From positions 124,001 through 188,000 of the forward strand of contig CAWHDV010000017.1 of assembly GCA_963828185.1 (NCBI GenBank): a DNA stretch of 64,000 nt. The letters are read 5' to 3'. The notes under the pieces were generated by a model. It worked only from the letters and a program-made list of their open reading frames with translations. It made no database searches and had not been told where the DNA came from. Positions 48,322 through 56,051 of this stretch are shown here, one piece after another. The position numbers were made by a program, and so were the translations under genes. The DNA comes from Rhodoblastus sp963828185. Lineage in GTDB: Bacteria; Pseudomonadota; Alphaproteobacteria; Rhizobiales; Beijerinckiaceae. Within the stretch, counting starts at the first letter, position 1. Each line of letters starts with the position of its first letter.

Positions 48322-49746
48322 TCAGGCCTTGATCGAGGCGAAAGCCGCCAGCGCGCGGCGGCGGGCGAAATCATGGTCGATCAGCGGCGCCGGCCAGGTT
48401 TCGCCGAGCCGCACGCCGGCCTCTTCAAGCACGGACGCCGGCGCCATCCACGGGCGGTGGATGTATTTGTTCGGCAATTGTCCCAGTTCCGGGCAATGGC
48501 GGCGGACATAGGCGCCGTCGGGATCGAATTTTTCGCCCTGCAGCACCGGATTGAAAATGCGGAAATAGGGCGCGGCGTCGGCGCCGCATCCAGCCACCCA
48601 CTGCCAGTTTGCGGTGTTGCTGGCTTCATCCGCGTCGATCAGCGTGTCCCAGAACCAGGCCTCGCCCTCGCGCCAGTCGAGAAGCAGGTGCTTGGTCAGA
48701 AAGGAGGCGCAGACCATGCGGGCGCGATTGTGCATCAGGCCGGTCGCCCACAATTCGCGCATGCCCGCGTCAACAACCGGATAGCCCGTTTTTCCGCGCC
48801 GCCAGGCTAGAAATCCCGCTTCGTCTTGCAGCCAGGGAAAGCGGTCGAATCGGGAATTGAAATTTTTCCGCGCGAGATCAGGATTTGCGTAAAGCAGATG
48901 CCGGCAGAACTCCCGCCATCCCAGTTCGGACAGGAATTTTTCTGCGCCACGGTGTTTTTGAGCCGCGAAAAAAACTTCTCGCGGCGACAATTCGCCGAAA
49001 TGCAACGGCGCTGACAGGCGCGAGGTCGCCTCGCAGGCCAGCCGGTCGCGGTTGGCGCCGTAACCATCCAGCTCTTCCGCCAGAAAGTGACGTAACCGTC
49101 GCCGCGCGCACTGCGCGCCTGCCGAGGGATCGGGGAATTTCGCCGCCCAGTCCGGCTGACGCGGCGAGAGATCGAGCTCCGCCAGTTTTGCGCGCGACGG
49201 AGCGCCCCTTGGCCAGTCGGCGAAGCGGATCGATTTTGGCGCCGGCAGCGGCGGGGCGGGCGTCACGCGCTCGCGCAGGCTGCGCCAGAAGGGCGTGAAC
49301 ACCTTGAAGGAGCCGCCGCTTTTCGGCGCAATGTCCCAAGGCTCGGCCAGCAGGGCGCCGTTGAAGCTTTGCACCTGCAGTCCCGCCGACCGCAACAGGC
49401 TTTTCAGCCGCGCGTCCTGTCGGGTTTCGCCGCCGCCATAGCGCCGGTTCCAGAAAATGTGCGAGGCTGAGGTTTTTTCGGCGAGTTGCGGCAGCAACTC
49501 GTCGGCCGCGCCGCGGAAAAGGTGCAAGGCGCCGCCGAGTTTGGCGAGATCGTCCGCGAGCGCGCGCAAGGCATGTTCGAGCCGCCAGCGGCTGGCTGCG
49601 CCGCGTGGGCGAACGCCTTCGACTTTCTCGTCCCGGATATGGAGGCAGAGAAGCGGCAGGCCGCTGTCGTGGGCCGCCGCGAGCGCCGGATTGTCGCCAA
49701 GGCGCAGATCGTCGCGAAACCAGACAATCGCGGTTGGATCGCTCAT
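48322..49746 (-). CDS. phrB: Deoxyribodipyrimidine photolyase, class I
   Basis: The 474-residue flavoprotein repairs UV-induced cyclobutane pyrimidine dimers using light. It has the N-terminal antenna domain (IVWFRDDLRLGDNPAL) and the FAD domain with SELGWREFCRHLLY, YPVVDAGMRELWATG and a SNTANWQWVAGCGADAAPYF segment, all hallmarks of the CPD photolyase branch rather than cryptochromes. GGAGG sits 6 bp before the ATG at 49746. It lies 68 bp upstream of cysK on the same strand. Confidence 0.94.
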   Translation of the reverse strand: MSDPTAIVWFRDDLRLGDNPALAAAHDSGLPLLCLHIRDEKVEGVRPRGAASRWRLEHALRALADDLAKLGGALHLFRGAADELLPQLAEKTSASHIFWNRRYGGGETRQDARLKSLLRSAGLQVQSFNGALLAEPWDIAPKSGGSFKVFTPFWRSLRERVTPAPPLPAPKSIRFADWPRGAPSRAKLAELDLSPRQPDWAAKFPDPSAGAQCARRRLRHFLAEELDGYGANRDRLACEATSRLSAPLHFGELSPREVFFAAQKHRGAEKFLSELGWREFCRHLLYANPDLARKNFNSRFDRFPWLQDEAGFLAWRRGKTGYPVVDAGMRELWATGLMHNRARMVCASFLTKHLLLDWREGEAWFWDTLIDADEASNTANWQWVAGCGADAAPYFRIFNPVLQGEKFDPDGAYVRRHCPELGQLPNKYIHRPWMAPASVLEEAGVRLGETWPAPLIDHDFARRRALAAFASIKA

Positions 49747-49813
49747 GCAGGTCCTCCGGATGGCGCCGTAATCATCCCGCGTAATTACGTAGCTTGTGCG
49801 CGACCCCTGTTCG

Positions 49814-50575
49814 TCATGCGTCGCCATCCCCAAAGATCGCCTCGATCTCGTGCGAATCAAGCTCTCGCCAGTCGCCCGGCGCCAGGGTTTCATCGAGCGC
49901 CAGGCCGCCCATCGCCTCGCGATGCAGGCTGAGGACGTGGTTGCCGACGGCGGCGAACATGCGCCGCGCCTGATGATAGCGGCCCTCGAAAATCGTCAGC
50001 CGCGCCTCCTTTTCCCCCAAGGCCTCCATTTGGGCGGGCAGCAGCGGCTTGTCCTCGCCCTCCAGCATCAGCGCGCCCGAGGCGAAGGTTTTTTCCTCGT
50101 CGCCGTTCAGCGGGCGGTCGAGCAAGGCGCGATAGCTCTTGCCAATTCTTTTTCGCGGCGAGATGATTTTATGCAGCAGCGCGCCGTCGTCGGTCAGCAG
50201 CAGCAGGCCGGACGTCTCCTTGTCGAGACGGCCGACGGTGGAAATGGCCGGCTCGCGCCGCCGCCAGCGGTCGGGCAGCAGGCGATAGACCAGCGGTCCC
50301 GCCTCCTTGTGCGAGCAGGTGACGCCGAGCGGCTTGTTCATCATCAAAACCAGGCCGGGCAGGGGATCGAGGGCCTCGCCGTCAAGGGTCAGGCGCGCAG
50401 GAAAATCCGGCGAGAGCGCGGCGCGCGCCTCGATGTCCCGCAAGATTTCGCCGTCGAGCCTGATCCGCCCGTTGCGAGCCAGGATCTGCATTTCGCGGCG
50501 CGAGCCATAGCCGAGATTGGCGAGCAACCGGTCGAGCCGCATCGACTTGGCGGCGCTTTTGGCCCCGCCGCTCAC
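49814..50575 (-). CDS. Pseudouridine synthase, RsuA/RluB/E/F family
   Basis: The 253-residue protein has an N-terminal S4 RNA-binding domain (MRLDRLLANLGYGSRREMQ), the catalytic Asp motif VGRLDKETSGLLLLT, and EGRYHQARRMFA near the C terminus. It converts uridine to pseudouridine in rRNA. The RsuA subgroup modifies 16S U516. Its GTG start overlaps the stop of the upstream methyltransferase (GTGA). Coupling to an RsmC-like 16S methyltransferase favours a 16S target, but that is inference. Confidence 0.88.
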   Translation of the reverse strand: MSGGAKSAAKSMRLDRLLANLGYGSRREMQILARNGRIRLDGEILRDIEARAALSPDFPARLTLDGEALDPLPGLVLMMNKPLGVTCSHKEAGPLVYRLLPDRWRRREPAISTVGRLDKETSGLLLLTDDGALLHKIISPRKRIGKSYRALLDRPLNGDEEKTFASGALMLEGEDKPLLPAQMEALGEKEARLTIFEGRYHQARRMFAAVGNHVLSLHREAMGGLALDETLAPGDWRELDSHEIEAIFGDGDA

Positions 50576-51477
50576 TTGCGCGCCTCGAAAACCTTGTAGC
50601 CGTTTTCCTCGGCGGCGACGCGGACCTCCCGGAAACCGCGGCCCAGCGCCGCCTCATAGGGCAGGTGGCGATTGGCGACCAGCCAGCATTGGCCGCCCTT
50701 GCGCAGGACGGCGGCGGCCTTGTCGATGAAGGCGAGGCCGAGCGCGCGGGCCTCGGCTCCGGCCTCGTGGAAGGGCGGGTTCATCGCCACGAAATCGAGC
50801 GGTTCAAGCCCTTTCGCCAAGCGCGCGTCGGCCCATTGCGCGTTGGCGCGGTCGTCAGCGACATTGCGCCGGCAGAGATCGACGGCGCGGCGGTCGATGT
50901 CGAGCATCGCCAGCTTCGTGACGCGCGGCGAACGCAGGATCGCGTGGGCGAGCAGGCCGAGGCCGCAGCCGAAATCGGCGCCGCGCCCGGAGAATTCCGG
51001 CAACTGGCGCATAAGCAGGGCGCTGCCGGGGTCGATTCGGTCCCAGGCGAACACGCCGGGCTGGGTCCAAAGGCCGAGCGAATCGGAGAATCTCGGCGCC
51101 CCGGCAGCGATGGCGGCTTCGATCGCGGCCGAATTGGCGGCGGCCTTGCCTGAGCAGATGCGGTGATGCCGCTTGGCGGTTTCCTGCGCGGCGCAGCCGA
51201 GTTCGGCCAATTCCTTGGCCAGGCGGCCGCCGCCCTTGTCCTTGCGGGCGAGGACCAGCAAGGGCGCGCCGGGGACAAGCGCGCGCAGGGCCAGGCCGAG
51301 GGCGTGGCGGCGTTCGAGCGAGCCGGGCGGCGCCAGCATGGCGAGGTTTTCCAGGGTATGCGGCGGCGCTTCCTCGAGGCTCCAGGCGCCCGGCAACAGC
51401 GGCGAAAACTGGCGCGCGCCGGGCGCGATGTCGGCGAGTTCCTGCGGCGGCGCGCCGAAGATGTTGGTGAAGGTCAT
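50572..51477 (-). CDS. Class I methyltransferase, RsmC/RlmG-like
   Basis: The 301-residue protein has a degenerate N-terminal half and a catalytic C-terminal half. Motif I is GADFGCGLGLLAHA near residue 168, and the nucleobase-methylating motif is MNPPFHEAG near 235, as in RsmC (16S G1207) and RlmG. It probably methylates guanine N2 in rRNA. The layout of two tandem methyltransferase folds with only the second intact fits RsmC. It is translationally coupled to the pseudouridine synthase. Confidence 0.83.
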   Translation of the reverse strand: MTFTNIFGAPPQELADIAPGARQFSPLLPGAWSLEEAPPHTLENLAMLAPPGSLERRHALGLALRALVPGAPLLVLARKDKGGGRLAKELAELGCAAQETAKRHHRICSGKAAANSAAIEAAIAAGAPRFSDSLGLWTQPGVFAWDRIDPGSALLMRQLPEFSGRGADFGCGLGLLAHAILRSPRVTKLAMLDIDRRAVDLCRRNVADDRANAQWADARLAKGLEPLDFVAMNPPFHEAGAEARALGLAFIDKAAAVLRKGGQCWLVANRHLPYEAALGRGFREVRVAAEENGYKVFEARK

Positions 51478-51598
51478 CTGATCCCCGAATTTCCCGCATT
51501 CTGCACGGAACGCATAGTCCGATCGAAAAAGTTGGACAACTTTTGGCGATCGGAAGGCGTATGGCAGAAGCCGGATGGGGAATACGGATGAAGAAAAA

Positions 51599-51674
51599 TG
51601 GCTCCCTGAGCAGGGCTCGAACCTGCGACAAAGCGATTAACAGTCGCTTGCTCTACCAACTGAGCTATCAGGGA
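51599..51674 (-). tRNA. tRNA-Asn (GTT)
   Basis: The 76-nt cloverleaf reads on the minus strand. The acceptor arm TCCCTGA pairs with TCAGGGA, followed by discriminator G and an encoded CCA. The D-loop is AGCTCAGTTGGTAGAGC, the anticodon loop CTGTTAA carries anticodon GTT, and the T arm contains GGTTCGAGCC. Confidence 0.96.
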
Positions 51675-51771
51675 TCGCGTTTGCGATGAGCGGCGTATAG
51701 CAGCGCCGATTTGGATTGAAAAGCCCGAAAACGACTTTTTCACGACAATGAGAGGATGTCCGGTTGGACTC

Positions 51772-51800
51772 TTGCGGTTCGCCCGAAGTTGCTGCTATAG
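51772..51800 (+). promoter_or_regulatory. Probable sigma-70-type promoter of tRNA-Cys
   Basis: TTGCGG at 51772-51777 and CTATAG at 51795-51800 are separated by 17 bp. The predicted start lies about 30 bp before the tRNA gene. The -35 box is a partial match to the alphaproteobacterial TTGAC consensus. Confidence 0.45.
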
Positions 51801-51837
51801 GCGAAGCGTCGATGGCGCTTTCGCGCCGCCGCACAGA

Positions 51838-51911
51838 GGCCTCGTGGCGGAGTGGCTACGCAGAGGACTGCAAATCCTCGTACAGGGGTTCGATTCCCTT
51901 CGAGGCCTCCA
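51838..51911 (+). tRNA. tRNA-Cys (GCA)
   Basis: A 74-nt cloverleaf. The acceptor GGCCTCG pairs with CGAGGCC, followed by discriminator T and an encoded CCA. The anticodon loop CTGCAAA carries anticodon GCA, and the T arm contains GGTTCGATTCC. It is divergent from tRNA-Asn. A transposon-like segment begins 22 bp after its 3' end. Confidence 0.96.
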
Positions 51912-51933
51912 TTTCTTCATCCTGTTGATTTCA

Positions 51934-52007
51934 TGTCTGGAAGCATGAAACCCTGACTCAAAACAGGGGGTATGTCTGACTCACTTCGCAGAGAAGTCTG
52001 ACTCATT
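51934..52007 (+). repeat. Left end of the transposon-like segment
   Basis: Three direct TGACTCA copies lie at 51954, 51977 and 51999, spaced 23 and 22 bp. The middle copy opens the 20-bp unit TGACTCACTTCGCAGAGAAG, itself containing the small hairpin CTTC-GCAGA-GAAG. The outermost 8 bases are TGTCTGGA. The roughly 22-bp (two helical turns) spacing suggests phased protein-binding sites. Confidence 0.65.
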
Positions 52008-52115
52008 GCCGATTTTCCGCAAAAAATCACAGTTTCGCGTCTAGCGCCCAGAGGCGACGGGCTTAATCGTCGCGCTTACCCGCACCCGTCGTCCGCGTCT
52101 CCAGCCAGTTCGGCC

Positions 52116-52310
52116 TCACGAACGCGGGCCGCTGTCACATACCGAGCAGCGGAGCCTCGCCCTGATCGAAGGCGCCTCAACTGTTCCCGGCAATGCCGAG
52201 ACGTCTATGATCGCCTCCCGTCCGCAGGTGCAGGTCGCGTCGACCGAGGTCACGCCTAGGCCGCGCAATATGGCCAGCGTCATGGCTGCGCTTGCGGCCT
52301 TGCGATCCAT
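52116..52310 (-). CDS. Small zinc-ribbon-like protein, 64 residues
   Basis: The protein starts MDRKAASAAMTLAILRGLGV. It has two cysteine pairs, CTCG near residue 27 and CSVC near residue 55, which could hold one zinc ion. Small proteins of this kind recur in Hyphomicrobiales accessory regions with YedK-type genes; I recall this from general knowledge and cannot verify it here. It follows the 66-residue protein by 29 bp on the same strand. It is cargo of the transposon-like segment. Confidence 0.55.
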   Translation of the reverse strand: MDRKAASAAMTLAILRGLGVTSVDATCTCGREAIIDVSALPGTVEAPSIRARLRCSVCDSGPRS

Positions 52311-52339
52311 GCTGACGGCGCTCCCACGCTCCGCTGATT

Positions 52340-52540
52340 TTACTCGGAACCGCGCAGCTTGAAAGGGAAGAGGTTGCCGCGGACGTAGCCGAGGGAGACG
52401 GCGGTCTCGGAGTCCATGGCGATCCGCGTCAGGTCGTGTAGGAGCGCTCGGATGGCTCGCCTCGGATCGCCGCCGAATTCCGCGACGATGGCGTCGATCT
52501 CTTCGTCCGTGGCGTCCGCCACGGGTTCCCGCTCGGCCAT
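52340..52540 (-). CDS. Small conserved-looking protein, 66 residues
   Basis: The frame from ATG 52540 encodes an acidic N-terminal part (ATDEEIDAIVAEFGGDPRRA) followed by AIRALLHDLTRIAMDSETAV and a GYVRGNLFPF tail. The pattern is that of a small helical protein; similar ones occur in Hyphomicrobiales accessory regions, again from memory. Function unknown. A TTG start at 52582 would overlap the LysR stop. It forms a possible operon with the zinc-ribbon-like gene. Confidence 0.55.
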   Translation of the reverse strand: MAEREPVADATDEEIDAIVAEFGGDPRRAIRALLHDLTRIAMDSETAVSLGYVRGNLFPFKLRGSE

Positions 52541-52578
52541 TGCTGAACACGGCTTGAACTGCGCGTTCCACCAATTCT

Positions 52579-53478
52579 TCAATGAAACCGGTAGCGCAAC
52601 GCCTCAACCAGCAAAGCGAAGGCAGGCGTCGGCTGTCGCCGGCTTGGGTAGTAAAGGTGATAGCCCGGAAAAGGCGCGCACCAGTCCGTGAGAACGCGGA
52701 CGAGATGGCCGTCATCAAGATGACTCCTCACGCGATCTTCCGGCAGGTAGGCGAGGCCAAGACCGGAGAGCGCGGCGCGAAGGATCAAAGATCCGGTGTT
52801 GAAGACGAGTTGGCCATCGACCCGCACTTTCAGTTCGCGATCCCCCTTCTCGAATTCCCAAGCGTAAATGCCGCCGTAGGTCGGCAGGCGCAGATTGATG
52901 CAGGCGTGGTCGGTGAGATCCTGCGGCGACTTGGGTCTTTTCCTTTCGGCGAAATAAGAGGGCGCCCCCACCACCGCCATCCGCATGTCTGGTCCGATGC
53001 GGACGGCGACCATATCCTTGGCCACCTGCTCGCCCAGCCGGACGCCCGCGTCGTAGCGTTCGGCGACGATGTCGGTCAGGCCGTAATCGGCCACGACCTC
53101 GACGTTGATATCTGGATAGCTCGGCAGGAATTCTAGCAGCGTCGGCCAGAGGATCGTCTCGGCGGCATGCTCGCCGGCGGTGATGCGGATGTTGCCGGCG
53201 GGCCTGTCCCGCAGTTCGGTCAACGCGGCGAGTTCGGCGTTGATCTCGTCAATGTGAGGACCGACATTCTCCAGCAGGCGTGCGCCGGCTTCCGTCGGCG
53301 CGACGCGCCGGGTCGTGCGGGTCAAAAGCCGCAGGCCGAGCCGCTCTTCGAGACCGCGAACGGTGTGACTGAGAGCCGATTGCGAGACGCCGAGTTTCGC
53401 GGCAGCCCGCGTGAAGCTGGCCTCCCGCGCCACGGCGAGGAAGGCGATCAGGTCGTTGACGTTGATGGGCGTATTCAT
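52579..53478 (-). CDS. LysR-type transcriptional regulator
   Basis: The 299-residue protein has an N-terminal winged helix-turn-helix (about 9-66, with ASFTRAAAKLGVSQSALSHT) and a C-terminal periplasmic-binding-protein-like effector domain. The group is that of LysR proteins next to aldo/keto reductase and SDR genes. It is divergent from the cupin-SDR-AKR operon with 115 bp between starts, so it most likely controls that operon in response to a small molecule, possibly a reactive carbonyl (inference). Confidence 0.92.
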   Translation of the reverse strand: MNTPINVNDLIAFLAVAREASFTRAAAKLGVSQSALSHTVRGLEERLGLRLLTRTTRRVAPTEAGARLLENVGPHIDEINAELAALTELRDRPAGNIRITAGEHAAETILWPTLLEFLPSYPDINVEVVADYGLTDIVAERYDAGVRLGEQVAKDMVAVRIGPDMRMAVVGAPSYFAERKRPKSPQDLTDHACINLRLPTYGGIYAWEFEKGDRELKVRVDGQLVFNTGSLILRAALSGLGLAYLPEDRVRSHLDDGHLVRVLTDWCAPFPGYHLYYPSRRQPTPAFALLVEALRYRFH

Positions 53479-53491
53479 GAATTCTATCTCA

Positions 53492-53517
53492 TAGCTACAT
53501 GCCGATCTTAGCAGCTA
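53492..53517. promoter_or_regulatory. Possible LysR operator
   Basis: TAGCT at 53492-53496 and AGCTA at 53513-53517 form an inverted repeat 16 bp apart in the divergent lysR-cupin intergenic region. This is where LysR proteins usually bind T-N11-A-like dyads. The support is position plus weak symmetry only. Confidence 0.3.
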
Positions 53518-53593
53518 ATCGCGGTATTGGTCATCTGCTAGTTTTCTCCTCGACGCCAGACAGGCCGAGAGCCGTCGGCCATGGAGACGAAGC

Positions 53594-53986
53594 ATGGACA
53601 TCAAGCGATGCGGTTCTCAGCCTCCCGGCAAGGGACCGTCCAACTGGTTCACCGGGGCTGTCCGGATCGATCCGCTGTTCGTCGCCCCGGCGCCGGCCCG
53701 CGTGAGCGGCGCCAGCGTCACTTTCGAGTCCGGCGCCCGGACGGTGTGGCACACCCATCCGCTGGGCCAGACGCTGGTTGTCACCGCCGGCTGCGGCAGG
53801 GTGCAGCGCGACGGCGGCCCGGTCGAGGAAATCCGTCCAGGCGACGTCGTTTGGATTCCGCCGCACGAAAAGCATTGGCATGGCGCAACGGCCACGACCG
53901 CCATGACCCACATCGCCATTCAGGAAAGCCTCGACGGCAAGGCCGTGGACTGGATGGAACACGTTGTCGAGGAAACAAACGCATGA
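53594..53986 (+). CDS. Cupin domain protein
   Basis: The 130-residue single-domain cupin has the first metal-binding motif (WHTHPLGQTLVVTAGCG) and the second (PGDVVWIPPHEKHWHGA), with the usual three His and one acidic/Gln residue. It is of the (R)-mandelonitrile lyase-like/carboxymuconolactone-associated cupin type often found with AKR and SDR genes. It may act as an isomerase or lyase on a small carbonyl compound. Its stop overlaps the SDR start (ATGA). Confidence 0.87.
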   Translation: MDIKRCGSQPPGKGPSNWFTGAVRIDPLFVAPAPARVSGASVTFESGARTVWHTHPLGQTLVVTAGCGRVQRDGGPVEEIRPGDVVWIPPHEKHWHGATATTAMTHIAIQESLDGKAVDWMEHVVEETNA

Positions 53987-54819
53987 AAACATGGCTCATT
54001 ACCGGGTGCTCGACGGGGCTTGGGCGCAGCCTCGCCCAAGCCGTTCTCCAAGCCGGCTTCAACGCCGTAATCACGGCGCGTAATCCGGCGTCCGTGCAGG
54101 ACATCGCAGCGTCCTATCCGCAAACCGCCGTCGCCGCAGGACTCGACGTCACCGACAAGGAAACGGTCCACGCGTCGGTAAAGCTGGCCGAGGAGCGCTT
54201 CGGCGGCATCGATGTGCTGGTCAACAACGCCGGCTATGGCTATCGCGCCGCCGTCGAGGAGGGCGAGGAAAGCGATGTGACCGCCCTTTTCGACACGAAC
54301 TTCTTCGGCGCCGTTGCGATGATCAAGGCGGTGCTGCCGGGCATGCGCGCGCGCCGCAGCGGAACCATCGTGAACATCAGTTCGATCGCCGCGCGCCTCG
54401 CCATGCCGGGATCGGGATATTATTCGGCGACCAAATTCGCGCTCGAAGGTCTTTCCGACGCTCTCCGCCGCGAAGTGGCGCCGCTCGGAATCAAGGTTCT
54501 TATCGTCGAACCCGGCGCCTTTCGGACCGACTTTGCGGGGCGTTCCCTGCAAGGCGCCGCAAAAGCGATCGGCGACTATGACGGAACCGCCGGGCCGCGC
54601 CGCAAGGACGTCGACAAAACCAACGGAACGCAACCCGGCGATCCCGATCGGGCGGCCCGTGTCCTGATCGAAGCGCTCGAAGCCAACAGCCTTCCAGCGC
54701 GGTTGCTGCTGGGCAGCGACGCCGTCAGGATCGTCGGCGCGGAAGTCGACGCCCAAATCAAGGAAATCTCCGAATGGGCCGATGTGAGCGCCCGCACCGA
54801 CTTTCCCGTCGCCGGATAA
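53983..54819 (+). CDS. SDR family oxidoreductase
   Basis: The 278-residue classical short-chain dehydrogenase has the cofactor motif TGCSTGLGRSLA, NNAGYGYR, the catalytic Ser in NISSIAA, and YYSATKFALEG with Tyr and Lys. Arg near residue 33 in the TARNPAS loop suggests NADPH preference. The substrate is unknown. It is translationally coupled to the cupin and followed 39 bp later by the aldo/keto reductase. Confidence 0.93.
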   Translation: MKTWLITGCSTGLGRSLAQAVLQAGFNAVITARNPASVQDIAASYPQTAVAAGLDVTDKETVHASVKLAEERFGGIDVLVNNAGYGYRAAVEEGEESDVTALFDTNFFGAVAMIKAVLPGMRARRSGTIVNISSIAARLAMPGSGYYSATKFALEGLSDALRREVAPLGIKVLIVEPGAFRTDFAGRSLQGAAKAIGDYDGTAGPRRKDVDKTNGTQPGDPDRAARVLIEALEANSLPARLLLGSDAVRIVGAEVDAQIKEISEWADVSARTDFPVAG

Positions 54820-54858
54820 ACTGCGCGTCCGTCCACCAATCGCTCAAAGGAATTCGTC

Positions 54859-55848
54859 ATGAAAAAACGCAAATTAGGACATGACCTCGAAGTCTCCGCG
54901 CTCGGCCTCGGCTGCATGGGGTTGAGCACGGGCTACGGGCCGGCGACCGACAGGCAGGAAGCGATCAAGCTGATCCGCGCCGCCTTCGAGCGTGGCGTCA
55001 CCTTCTTCGACACTGCCGAGGTCTACGGGCCGTTCGTCAACGAGGAAGTGGTCGGCGAAGCGTTGGCGCCCCTCAGGGACAAGGTGGTGATCGCCACCAA
55101 GTTCGGCTTCGACGTCGCGCCAAACGGCGTGCGTGGCGCGGGCCTCGACAGCCGTCCCGAGCACATCAGAGAGGTCGCCGAGGCCTCTCTGCGCCGCTTG
55201 AAGACGGACCGGATCGACCTCTTCTACCAGCACCGCGTCGATCCCGCCGTGCCGATCGAGGACGTCGCCGGAGCCGTGAAAGAGTTGATTACCGAAGGCA
55301 AGGTCAAGCATTTCGGGCTGTCCGAACCTGCCGCGCAAACCGTTCGGCGCGCCCATGCCGTCCAGCCGGTCGCGGCGGTGCAGAGCGAATATTCGCTCTT
55401 CTGGCGCGGCCCCGAAGCCGAGATGTTGCCGGTGCTCGAAGAACTCGGAATTGGCTTCGTGCCCTTCAGCCCGCTCGGCGCCGGGTTCCTGACCGGCAAG
55501 ATCGACGAGAACACCAAGTTCGACCCGACGGACTTCCGCAACATCGTCCCCCGCTTCGACCCGGAAGCGCGCAGGGCGAACTTTGCCCTGGTCGATTTGA
55601 TCAAGAAGGTCGCCGCCGGCAAGGCAGCCACGCCAGCGCAGGTCGCGCTCGCATGGCTGCTTGCCCAAAAACCGTGGATCGTCCCGATCCCCGGCACGAC
55701 GAAGATGAATCGGCTTGAGGAAAACCTCGGCGCCGTCGACGTCGATCTCACGGCAGAGGATCTGCGCCAGATCGACGAAGCGGCGCTCAATCTCAATCTT
55801 CAGGGCGCGCGCTTGCCGCCTGCGATGGAGGCGATGACGGGGCGCTGA
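54859..55848 (+). CDS. Aldo/keto reductase
   Basis: The 329-residue TIM-barrel NADPH oxidoreductase has the tetrad in FFDTAEVYGP (Asp and Tyr), VVIATKFGF (Lys) and DLFYQHRVDP (His). The IPGTTKMNRLEENL motif binds the cofactor phosphate. It belongs to the AKR13-like group that reduces aldehydes and quinones. It is the last complete gene of the cargo operon; after it only a gene fragment and the right end remain. Confidence 0.94.
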   Translation: MKKRKLGHDLEVSALGLGCMGLSTGYGPATDRQEAIKLIRAAFERGVTFFDTAEVYGPFVNEEVVGEALAPLRDKVVIATKFGFDVAPNGVRGAGLDSRPEHIREVAEASLRRLKTDRIDLFYQHRVDPAVPIEDVAGAVKELITEGKVKHFGLSEPAAQTVRRAHAVQPVAAVQSEYSLFWRGPEAEMLPVLEELGIGFVPFSPLGAGFLTGKIDENTKFDPTDFRNIVPRFDPEARRANFALVDLIKKVAAGKAATPAQVALAWLLAQKPWIVPIPGTTKMNRLEENLGAVDVDLTAEDLRQIDEAALNLNLQGARLPPAMEAMTGR

Positions 55849-55937
55849 CCCGTCTGGTATGACAGCAAAGGCAGCCCGTGGCGGATCGATCATGTGGGGG
55901 CGTTGCAGGCATTCTACGACGCTCCCATAGTGCCGAA

Positions 55938-56051
55938 ATGTGCAACTTTTACTCGCTGACCAAGCCTCAGGCGGCGGTCAGCGCCGCCGACAACTTAATC
56001 CGAGTGAATTTTGCGATGAGTCAGACTTCTCTGCGATTATTTACCGACTGA
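55938..56051 (+). pseudogene. Truncated N terminus of a YedK/HMCES-type SOS peptidase
   Basis: The frame begins MCNFYSLTKPQAAVSAADNL, the same opening as SOS response-associated peptidases, which start Met-Cys-Asn and use Cys2 to crosslink abasic sites. After about 22 residues similarity ends, and the frame runs into the repeats of the transposon-like right end, stopping at 56049-56051. The rest of the gene is missing on both sides of the segment. The 508-bp gap from 55849 to 56356 holds only this fragment and the right-end repeats. Confidence 0.6.
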
